The translations under genes and the position numbers were made by a program. A DNA stretch of 5,895 nt, taken from an uncultured Clostridia bacterium. GTDB taxonomy: Bacteria; Bacillota; Clostridia; Oscillospirales; CAG-272. The stretch is taken from positions 1 to 5,895 of the forward strand of contig CAJGCM010000137.1 of assembly GCA_904501765.1 (NCBI GenBank), in the 5' to 3' direction. Of the stretch, positions 1 to 4,375 are shown piece after piece. Below the pieces are notes generated by a model. That model had not been told where the DNA came from and did no database searches. It saw only the letters and a program-made list of their open reading frames with translations. Within the stretch, counting starts at the first letter, position 1, and every line of letters starts with the position of its first letter.

Positions 1-45
1 AAAAATCCTTAGCGTACCGTCCACAGGGTGTCGCTGGGGATTTTT
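1..45. terminator. Rho-independent terminator of a gene left of the window
   Basis: Positions 1-14 (AAAAATCCTTAGCG) pair with 32-45 (CGCTGGGGATTTTT). This gives a 14-bp stem with two G-T wobbles, and an inner ACC/GGT helix (16-18 with 27-29) can extend it. The stem ends in five T on the plus strand and, because its other edge is A5, also on the minus strand. It most simply terminates a plus-strand gene outside the window and insulates spoVM from it. In many Bacillota the rsgA-rpe-thiN cluster precedes spoVM, so thiN is a plausible upstream neighbour, but nothing in the window proves this. Confidence 0.65.
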
Positions 46-80
46 CACATTTATGGCAAATGGGAATATACTGTTATCAG

Positions 81-120
81 CCGAGGCATCGGCCAAGGCT
101 GCCTCGGGGGCAAAACCCGA
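81..120 (+). promoter_or_regulatory. GC-rich hairpin with alternative pairing upstream of spoVM
   Basis: CCGAGGCA (81-88) is perfectly complementary to TGCCTCGG (100-107), an 8-bp stem with an 11-nt loop. TCGGG (104-108) can instead pair with CCCGA (116-120), and the two structures exclude each other because both use 104-107. A second GCCGAGG copy (143-149, first copy 80-86) offers a third partner for CCTCGG. The block is strikingly GC-rich beside AT-rich flanks. It could be a leader switch, the remnant of a terminator, or untranscribed DNA if the spoVM start point lies downstream. I do not recognise a known riboswitch class. Confidence 0.35.
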
Positions 121-155
121 CCCGAATTTATACCCTTATAAAGCCGAGGATAATT

Positions 156-161
156 TATAAT
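156..161 (+). promoter_or_regulatory. Possible -10 element for spoVM
   Basis: TATAAT at 156-161 lies 36 nt before the spoVM ATG. No sigma-A -35 box is found 16-18 bp upstream (CCCTTA at 17 bp). In Bacillus subtilis spoVM is a mother-cell sigma-E gene, so a poor sigma-A -35 is not surprising. However, I could not fit a convincing sigma-E -35/-10 pair either. Treat this as a candidate only. Confidence 0.25.
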
Positions 162-184
162 ATCCATTACACGCAATTTCCAAA

Positions 185-190
185 AAGAGG
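185..190 (+). promoter_or_regulatory. Ribosome binding site that fixes the spoVM start
   Basis: AAGAGG at 185-190 sits 7 nt before the ATG at 198. It is the reason for choosing this start over the upstream in-frame ATG at 60, which has no comparable site at normal distance. Starting here gives a 23-residue product of the usual SpoVM size. Confidence 0.7.
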
Positions 191-197
191 AAAGCTT

Positions 198-269
198 ATG
201 AAAATAGTAATAGTACGTCCCCCGAAATTTCTCACACCGCTGATAAAGAAAATTTTCGGGATTAAATAA
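198..269 (+). CDS. spoVM: Stage V sporulation protein SpoVM (23 aa)
   Basis: SpoVM is a tiny amphipathic helix that recognises the convex surface of the forespore. It anchors the SpoIVA ATPase there, starting spore coat basement assembly, and is also linked to cortex formation. The peptide begins MKIVIVRPPKFL and ends KKIFGIK. It aligns without gaps to the B. subtilis protein as I recall it: Met1-Lys2, Pro9-Lys10-Phe11-Leu12 and Gly21 coincide, and Pro9 is the residue known to shape the helix. The rest is an amphipathic pattern of Ile/Leu/Phe with basic Lys. Residues 13-14 are Thr-Pro where B. subtilis has Gly-Gly, so there is an extra proline. The gene is monocistronic, with a good RBS and a strong terminator 13 nt after the stop. 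It implies that the organism, or its recent ancestor, forms endospores. The main doubt is shortness: identification rests on about six matched positions plus size and context. Confidence 0.85.
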   Translation: MKIVIVRPPKFLTPLIKKIFGIK

Positions 270-282
270 CATAGTATAAAAC

Positions 283-323
283 ATAAAAAATGAGGAAAAC
301 CTATGATTTTCCTCATTTTTTAT
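283..323. terminator. Bidirectional terminator between convergent spoVM and the esterase gene
   Basis: The arms at 283-299 and 307-323 are perfectly complementary over 17 bp, with a 7-nt loop (CCTATGA). The core is TGAGGAAAA/TTTTCCTCA, flanked by A6 on one side and T6 on the other. Either strand therefore reads as GC-containing stem plus U-tract. It lies 13 nt past the spoVM stop and 61 nt past the stop of the minus-strand esterase gene, the expected position for a shared terminator of convergent genes. Confidence 0.9.
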
Positions 324-334
324 TATAGTTTGTT

Positions 335-351
335 ATTTGGTTCTGCCAAAT
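335..351. other. Small hairpin in the 3' trailer of the esterase gene
   Basis: ATTTGG (335-340) and CCAAAT (346-351) form a perfect 6-bp inverted repeat with a 5-nt loop. It lies between the esterase stop and the bidirectional terminator. No U-tract follows on either strand, so it is not a terminator by itself. It could protect the 3' end of the esterase mRNA or be chance. Confidence 0.3.
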
Positions 352-384
352 TGCAGCCGTCACTTAAAGCTATTAAAGTTTTGA

Positions 385-1344
385 TTAAATCTGAGAGAAG
401 AATTTGAATTTCTTGTCCTCGTGACCGTAGAGAGTTTCGTGACCGAAGTCGGGGTAAATTACCATTTCCTTCTCGCAGATAAGCTTATTGAACATAGCAA
501 ACTGAGTGGAGGGAGGGCAAATTGTGTCCATAAGACCGGTTGCTATAAATACCTTTGCTCGAACTCTCTTTGCAAGGAACTGAATATCTATGTAGCCGAG
601 CTTCTCAAAGAATTCGTCCACTCTCTCGTGAGTGGGATCAAAGTAACGCAGGTAATATCTTATGCCCTCATATGCGCCCTTATCAAGATCCATCTCCCAA
701 ACTCTCTTATAGTCGGAAAGATAGGGGAAATCGGGAGCGCAAAGCTTAATTTCGGGAACGAGAGCTGCGCAGGCTATGGAAAGTGCACCGCCCTGAGAAC
801 CACCGTAAACACCGATACGTCCCTCGTCAACGTAATCGAGCGCCATAACTACTCTTGCAAGCATAGCGGTATCGAGGAATATATCACGATAAAGAAGATC
901 CTCGGGCTTTCCGTCAATACCCTTAATAAAAGGTGTGGTAATGGTTGTGCCCGGAACACCGCCTACGTCCTCAGAAAATCCGCCCTGACCACGCACGTCC
1001 AAAGAAGCAATAACGTAGCCCTCTGCCGCATAGGGAATCAAGTCAAACCAGTTTCCCGCATTTCCCGAGAGTCCGTGGAATTTAAGGAGTGCGGGCACTC
1101 TTCCTTCAATGTTTTTAGGCTTAAGGAATTTTGCGTGAATTCTCGCCCCCTTAGTAGATGTAAAGGTAAGGTGGTAGGCATCGCATATATTGGATTTAAG
1201 ATCGTAAGGCTCAAAATCTACCTTAGGATCTATTGCGGCAAGCTCTGCTAAGGATTTATCCCAAAACTCGTCAAAATCCTTCGGACAGGGATTTATTCCC
1301 ATATAGGATTTCAGTTCTTCTAAGGGTTTATCTATAAGTGGCAT
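385..1344 (-). CDS. Carbohydrate esterase family 7 acetyl xylan esterase / cephalosporin-C deacetylase (319 aa)
   Basis: This is an alpha/beta-hydrolase that removes acetyl groups from xylo-oligosaccharides and other small acetylated sugars. CE7 enzymes also deacetylate cephalosporin C. The length matches the family (about 320 aa). The CE7 signature is complete: RGQGG at 118-122, nucleophile motif GGSQGG at 181-186 (Ser183), acid Asp273 in GLMDTICPPS, and His302 in GHE (301-303). These positions nearly coincide with the Ser181/Asp269/His298 triad of B. subtilis CAH. There is no signal peptide, so it acts in the cytoplasm on imported, partly degraded substrate. Position 92, after HG, is Leu (HGLSG); characterised CE7 enzymes have Tyr here, whose backbone helps form the oxyanion hole. 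The start is supported by AGAGGA 7 nt upstream. The gene is 98 nt downstream of lemA on the same strand, and no clear promoter of its own is visible. The true substrate cannot be read from the sequence. Confidence 0.93.
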   Translation of the reverse strand: MPLIDKPLEELKSYMGINPCPKDFDEFWDKSLAELAAIDPKVDFEPYDLKSNICDAYHLTFTSTKGARIHAKFLKPKNIEGRVPALLKFHGLSGNAGNWFDLIPYAAEGYVIASLDVRGQGGFSEDVGGVPGTTITTPFIKGIDGKPEDLLYRDIFLDTAMLARVVMALDYVDEGRIGVYGGSQGGALSIACAALVPEIKLCAPDFPYLSDYKRVWEMDLDKGAYEGIRYYLRYFDPTHERVDEFFEKLGYIDIQFLAKRVRAKVFIATGLMDTICPPSTQFAMFNKLICEKEMVIYPDFGHETLYGHEDKKFKFFSQI

Positions 1345-1401
1345 GTTTTTATCCTCTTTTCGCTCTTTCGGCGTTATTTCTTGATTTTTATTAACTTATA
1401 T

Positions 1402-1436
1402 TCAGGTCAATTCCTGACACGGGGCGCTCTTGCCCC
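1402..1436. other. Two tandem hairpins in the lemA-esterase gap
   Basis: GGGGC (1421-1425) pairs with GCCCC (1432-1436) across a 6-nt loop, and TCAGG (1402-1406) pairs with CCTGA (1413-1417) across 6 nt. The first begins 6 nt past the lemA stop. On the minus strand, the direction of lemA transcription, neither stem is followed by a U-tract. An efficient intrinsic terminator for lemA is therefore not supported, and partial termination, mRNA 3'-end protection or processing is more likely. Read on the plus strand, the GGGGC stem is followed by T5 (1437-1441). It could stop antisense transcripts before they enter lemA. Confidence 0.45.
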
Positions 1437-1442
1437 TTTTTA

Positions 1443-2111
1443 TCAGAAGAACACGTCCCTTGCCTTCTCCTTGATTTCAGCAGAGGTTGCGAAGGGAATT
1501 CTCGTTGTATATCCACGTTTTGCGGCAACTATCATTTTCGCAGGCCACTCAAAAATAGCGTGATTCCACTGATTAATACTATCATTATAAAGCTCTCTTG
1601 CCGCAGTGATTTCTCTTTGCAGATACATATTCTGCTGCATAGCGTCCTCAATCTGCTCGTGAGCCTTAAGGTCGGGATAGTTTTCAAAGGCTATATTGAT
1701 ATTTTTCGAAATAGCGTCTATGTCAGCCGCCACCTCGTTTCTTGAATCCTCGTTTGCGGAGCTGCCGCTTCTGTACATAGCTATTTTAGCAAAGGTGTCC
1801 TTATCAAGGTCGATAGCCTTGTCAAGAAGTCTTGCGCAGTTCTGTAAAACAACTACTCTCTGCTCAAGATAGTTATCAATCTGAGATGCGTTTCTCTGAA
1901 TCTTTTGCTCAAGCTGCTGTAAATAATTGCCCGCCTTGGTTTTTATGAACAGGAATACTATACCCGGAATAATTCCAAGCACCCAAAGCATAATTTCGAA
2001 AAGCGTAGAGCCGAAGCCAACCTTTACGGGTATCTTCTTTGCTATAACGTTTACGTCGCGTCCCTCTTCAAGAACGAGGCTGTTATCCATTTCGTCAAGT
2101 CCGTTTGCCAT
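1443..2111 (-). CDS. lemA: LemA family membrane protein (222 aa)
   Basis: LemA proteins are widespread single-span membrane proteins with a three- to four-helix soluble domain; their biochemical role is not settled. The sequence shows a charged 35-aa N-terminal extension, one membrane helix at about 36-57 and a helical region from residue 60 onward. It also carries the hallmark motifs ENYPDLKA (143-150) and ITAARELYNDSINQWN (168-183), followed by the usual aromatic, proline-containing tail. The mid-region IDNYLEQRVVVLQNCARLL stands where most LemA proteins have an IDxQLxRRxDLIPNLV-like stretch. Asp, Leu and Arg are kept but the Pro-Asn pair is lost, so this is a divergent branch. The total is slightly longer than the common 185-200 aa because of the N-terminal extension. 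A strong AAGGAGGA site 8 nt before ATG supports the start. It follows the 631-aa membrane protein gene by only 27 nt, which implies joint expression and probably joint function. Confidence 0.93.
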   Translation of the reverse strand: MANGLDEMDNSLVLEEGRDVNVIAKKIPVKVGFGSTLFEIMLWVLGIIPGIVFLFIKTKAGNYLQQLEQKIQRNASQIDNYLEQRVVVLQNCARLLDKAIDLDKDTFAKIAMYRSGSSANEDSRNEVAADIDAISKNINIAFENYPDLKAHEQIEDAMQQNMYLQREITAARELYNDSINQWNHAIFEWPAKMIVAAKRGYTTRIPFATSAEIKEKARDVFF

Positions 2112-2138
2112 TCAAAAAATCCTCCTTAAAATTCAGGG

Positions 2139-4034
2139 TTATGTATTATTTGTTTTTCCCTTTTTCTTTTTACCTTTGTTTTCTTTTGTTTCATTTTTTG
2201 CTTCGTTTTTCGCCTCGGGCTCTGTGCTTTCCGCCTTTGTTCCTCGGGATATGGCGAGAGCCATCTCTTCAATTGTCGGGGCGTCCTCTCCGTCGTACCC
2301 TATATGAGCGAACAAGCCGTGATAACAAGCGGCGGCAGCCGCATTTACAGAAGGAACGTCGCCGACTATTCTTCCGAAGGCGGTTTCGCTCATATCAAGC
2401 TCCGTGATACCGATAAGCGTTCGCTTCGTCAGCGGTATGTACTCTATCCAGGGAACGGGAACCGCGTGCATTCTGCCGTCACCGCCGAAGGTTGGTACGT
2501 AATCCGTTCTCTTCACTGCCGCATAGGAATAGGCTATAACCTCAACCGTGTCGGATTTTTCACCCGCCCTTACGGGTACGGTTTTCAGTATTACCTCGGT
2601 TGCTGTATTCTCGTGGGCAAATTTTTCTCTGCCTATTTTGTTCGCCATGGTTTCGTATTCCTTGGCGGTATAATGGAACTCCGAATCAAAGGGCTCCATA
2701 GAAGCCACAGGCTCCGCCTGGTATGCGGGAACCGCAAGAAGCGGCGCAAAATCGAAATACACCGACTTGAAATACAGGTTGTTGAAATTGATAAAGCCTT
2801 CACGACAGCTGTCAAAATCGTAGGAATAATAATTTTTAGCCGAGGTGTCCATTTTCCAATTCTGCATATGCTCCGATGTGATAAGGTTATGAGAGCCCCT
2901 CTTCACAAAGGAGAAATCGTCCCCAAAGCCTGCGTCAGAGCGCAAAAGCTTCACGGTTTCTATTTGGGACAAGGGCGTAAACATAACTCGGAACTGCTGC
3001 TCGTTATCTCTGTCGTACGCACCGAAGGAAACCTCGAATTCGGTATTTGCCATAGCGGTGAAATTGCCGCCCTCTGCAAGGGATTTTTCCGCCAGCTCCA
3101 AAAGCTCGCCCTCGCCCTTTTTGACGTATTTTGAAAACTCCTTTTCGGAAAGCCTCTCAAGATGTGACGGCTGCCTTGAAAAGTTAAGCTCTTGGGCTGT
3201 CTGATGCCCGAAGTTCAGCTTCGTTTCCGTAGAGTATTCAGGCTTAGGCTTAACCACGCTTGCGTGAAGCAGTTGCGTCCTGGTAACAGCCCTCATGCCG
3301 TTCTTTGTTCTCTCGTAGGAAGTCCATCTTATAAGCAGCTCTCCGTGATAGGTTTCGCTGCCCATGCGGCATTCAAGCGTCCTCTCAAAAAGAAATGGAT
3401 TTTCAAGAAGTGAGCCGGATACCGTATCAACCACCGACGATGATATACTGTCTGAATCTTCGTAAGCGTAGTTTTCGCATAAGTATTTAAGCTTTCCGGG
3501 TGTAAACTGCTTGTCGAAGGATATAGCAGGCAGGGTTTTCTCGATTAAGGAGAAGGTAATACCGTCGTCAAAGGCACGGTTCAGCGGCTCCATTTGCTCC
3601 CAAGCCTTACTCAAAAGCCTCGCCGCCTCACGCTCCTCGTCTTCAAGCTGCAAAGAATTCTGCTTTATAAGATTTCCAAGCTTCTTTATGGCTATAACGA
3701 AGGATACGACTGATACACACAAGCTTACTGCGGCAAGAGTTATCTTCAGCCACAGCTCCATACCGAGGAAGAAGAAAAGAACAGCCCCCGCAATGCACAG
3801 CGCCGCCAGAATTATCAGAAGCACTCTGAAAACCTTGTATTTCGTAAGCGTTCCCTTCAGCTTTTCTATCTGCGCAATATGCGACTTATATTCAGCTACG
3901 GTCTTTCTGTTCTCCTCAACCTTAACCTTCGAGGAAGAAACAAGCGCATCAAACGCCTCTTTTACGTTTTTATCGTGAATCTCTTTTAAACCCTTTTCAT
4001 AATATTCAAGCGGCGAATATAAAGAAAGCTCCAT
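2139..4034 (-). CDS. Uncharacterised membrane protein with two-helix hairpin, paired with LemA (631 aa)
   Basis: I do not recognise a named family with certainty. Residues 1-68 are charged and helical, likely coiled coil. Residues 69-91 and 94-116 are two hydrophobic helices separated by a very short turn (GMELW). Basic residues flank both outer ends (KYKVFR before, KKLGNLIKQ after). By the positive-inside rule both large domains should be cytoplasmic, with only the turn outside. A second helical stretch spans about 120-155. A large mixed alpha/beta region runs from about 156 to 595, with no enzyme motif I can identify. The tail from about 600 is Lys/Glu/Asn-rich low complexity (ENKGKKKKGK). 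The hairpin followed by a cytosolic domain, and the segment around 331-385 (FEVSF...RVMFTPLSQIE), loosely recall DUF3137-type proteins that often neighbour lemA; this is a weak inference. The start has GGGAGG 9 nt upstream. It is the first gene of the operon, with a promoter at 4124-4152 and a leader hairpin at 4067-4104. Confidence 0.9.
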   Translation of the reverse strand: MELSLYSPLEYYEKGLKEIHDKNVKEAFDALVSSSKVKVEENRKTVAEYKSHIAQIEKLKGTLTKYKVFRVLLIILAALCIAGAVLFFFLGMELWLKITLAAVSLCVSVVSFVIAIKKLGNLIKQNSLQLEDEEREAARLLSKAWEQMEPLNRAFDDGITFSLIEKTLPAISFDKQFTPGKLKYLCENYAYEDSDSISSSVVDTVSGSLLENPFLFERTLECRMGSETYHGELLIRWTSYERTKNGMRAVTRTQLLHASVVKPKPEYSTETKLNFGHQTAQELNFSRQPSHLERLSEKEFSKYVKKGEGELLELAEKSLAEGGNFTAMANTEFEVSFGAYDRDNEQQFRVMFTPLSQIETVKLLRSDAGFGDDFSFVKRGSHNLITSEHMQNWKMDTSAKNYYSYDFDSCREGFINFNNLYFKSVYFDFAPLLAVPAYQAEPVASMEPFDSEFHYTAKEYETMANKIGREKFAHENTATEVILKTVPVRAGEKSDTVEVIAYSYAAVKRTDYVPTFGGDGRMHAVPVPWIEYIPLTKRTLIGITELDMSETAFGRIVGDVPSVNAAAAACYHGLFAHIGYDGEDAPTIEEMALAISRGTKAESTEPEAKNEAKNETKENKGKKKKGKTNNT

Positions 4035-4066
4035 GCGTGTATACCTCCCTTCGCTAAAAATTCTCT

Positions 4067-4104
4067 GCGCCCTATTTTCTGTAATCTATACAGGAAAATT
4101 GCGC
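4067..4104 (-). promoter_or_regulatory. Leader hairpin upstream of the 631-aa protein gene
   Basis: Read on the minus strand, ATTTTCCTGT (4099-4090) pairs with ACAGAAAAT (4082-4074), one C bulged, across a 7-nt loop. Outer GCGC (4104-4101) can pair with GCGC (4070-4067) across a small internal loop. With the predicted start near 4117, the structure would occupy the middle of an approximately 80-nt 5' untranslated region. It ends about 20 nt before the ribosome binding site. No U-tract follows, so it is not an attenuator. It may affect mRNA stability or bind a protein. Confidence 0.4.
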
Positions 4105-4123
4105 CACTTACGCCTTTAACTGT

Positions 4124-4152
4124 ATTCTAACACAAACTAAAGATAAAATCAA
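4124..4152 (-). promoter_or_regulatory. Sigma-A-type extended -10 promoter of the membrane protein-lemA operon
   Basis: On the minus strand the -35 box TTGATT (4152-4147) is followed by a 17-bp spacer and TAGAAT (4129-4124). A TG at the extended -10 position (TGT directly before TAGAAT) strengthens it. Transcription would start near 4117, giving a leader of about 80 nt. Spacing and both boxes fit the vegetative consensus well, so the operon is probably expressed during growth rather than only in sporulation. Confidence 0.65.
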
Positions 4153-4178
4153 CAAAAATATAAAACTTTACCCTCTAT

Positions 4179-4199
4179 TTTTATCCCGTTGGGATAAAA
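4179..4199. promoter_or_regulatory. Perfect 9-3-9 inverted repeat, candidate operator
   Basis: TTTTATCCC (4179-4187) and GGGATAAAA (4191-4199) form a perfect dyad around GTT. It lies between the two divergent promoters, 27 bp upstream of the minus-strand -35 box and about 67 bp upstream of the plus-strand -35 box. This is a normal place for a regulator site. A T-rich run (ATATTTTTT, 4199-4207) follows on the plus strand, so it could also act as a weak terminator for rightward transcripts, but no gene would use it. I cannot name the regulator. Confidence 0.5.
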
Positions 4200-4223
4200 T
4201 ATTTTTTCGATGTTGGGACAACA
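4188..4223. repeat. Direct repeat GTTGGGAYAAMA, 24-bp offset
   Basis: GTTGGGATAAAA (4188-4199) and GTTGGGACAACA (4212-4223) match at 10 of 12 positions. The second copy lies within its own small dyad, TGTTG (4211-4215) and CAACA (4219-4223) around GGA. Two related sites, each with dyad symmetry, in one divergent promoter region suggest paired binding of one regulator. No gene for such a regulator is in the window. Confidence 0.4.
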
Positions 4224-4248
4224 CTATATAAAAGCGCAAAAGTTCCTC

Positions 4249-4291
4249 GAAAAGTAAAATAGCTATTGCTTTTCCAGGTAAAATGTGCTAT
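4249..4291. repeat. Direct repeats and palindrome over the acyl-CoA synthetase promoter
   Basis: GTAAAATAGCTAT (4254-4266) and GTAAAATGTGCTAT (4278-4291) are near-identical copies offset by 24 bp. The first contains the perfect palindrome AATAGCTATT (4258-4267), flanked by GAAAAG (4249-4254) and CTTTTC (4269-4274). The palindrome overlaps the start of the -35 box, and the second repeat covers the spacer and the first three bases of the -10 box. A protein bound here would compete with RNA polymerase, so a repressor site for the synthetase is plausible. Confidence 0.4.
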
Positions 4292-4294
4292 ATT
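4266..4294 (+). promoter_or_regulatory. Sigma-A-type extended -10 promoter of the acyl-CoA synthetase gene
   Basis: TTGCTT (4266-4271), a 17-bp spacer and TATATT (4289-4294) form a good vegetative promoter. TGC directly before the -10 box gives the extended motif. Transcription would begin near 4301, leaving a leader of about 75 nt that is rich in T and A. Confidence 0.65.
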
Positions 4295-4361
4295 TAATTT
4301 ACACATTTGCGTTTTTGTCTTTTTAATTTAAAGTCGAAAATGCTAAACCCCTACAAAAAAC

Positions 4362-4367
4362 AAAGGA
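4362..4367 (+). promoter_or_regulatory. Ribosome binding site that decides the synthetase start
   Basis: AAAGGA lies 8 nt before the ATG at 4376. An in-frame ATG 12 codons upstream (4340) would also give an open frame, but only AT-rich DNA with no purine-rich site precedes it. The downstream start is therefore preferred. Confidence 0.65.
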
Positions 4368-4375
4368 CGGCATTT

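Larger units (their letters stand above)
4035..4375. other. Divergent intergenic region (341 bp)
   Basis: This gene-free stretch separates the two divergent transcription units. From left to right it holds the minus-strand ribosome binding site and leader hairpin, the minus-strand promoter and an AT-rich tract (about 4140-4180). The two GTTGGGA dyads follow, then the GTAAAAT repeats with the plus-strand promoter, and finally a T-rich leader. No RNA gene or conserved riboswitch class is recognised. The density of symmetrical elements is higher than two constitutive promoters would need. Confidence 0.6.

Noticed and set aside
60..269. 69-aa protein starting at ATG 60 and ending with the SpoVM peptide
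   Set aside because: The upstream part is Arg/Pro/Tyr-rich and crosses a strong hairpin, and it has no ribosome binding site at 60. The ribosome binding site at 185 and the family length support the start at 198.
51..284. 77-aa minus-strand open frame near the left edge
   Set aside because: It runs antisense through spoVM and its leader, and no ribosome binding site or motif was seen. It is best explained as a chance frame.
421..1251. 276-codon plus-strand open frame opposite the esterase
   Set aside because: It lies wholly antisense to a CE7 gene with an intact catalytic triad. Its translation is Cys/Ser/Arg-rich without recognisable motifs, and it has no ribosome binding site.
1390..1410. 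Possible esterase promoter beginning TTGACC on the minus strand (1410-1405)
   Set aside because: The -35 box is good, but the only -10-like sequences lie at 10 or 14 bp spacing (TTAATA, TAAAAA), too short for sigma-A. TATAAG is only 6 bp away.
2142..2240. A-rich coding tract at the 3' end of the 631-aa gene as a programmed frameshift site
   Set aside because: AAAAAG runs are present, but they encode a low-complexity Lys-rich tail just before a normal stop. Neither a downstream stimulator nor an extended alternative frame into lemA was seen.
2304..3134. 276-codon plus-strand open frame opposite the 631-aa protein gene
   Set aside because: It is antisense shadow of a well-supported gene; the composition is unlike a real protein and no start signal is visible.
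3511..3978. 155-codon plus-strand open frame
   Set aside because: It is antisense to the membrane-hairpin region. Its Ser/Phe-rich sequence mirrors the Lys/Glu-rich coding strand.
4340..4375. Alternative synthetase start at ATG 4340
   Set aside because: It is in frame but has no purine-rich site upstream, whereas ATG 4376 has AAAGGA at 8 nt.
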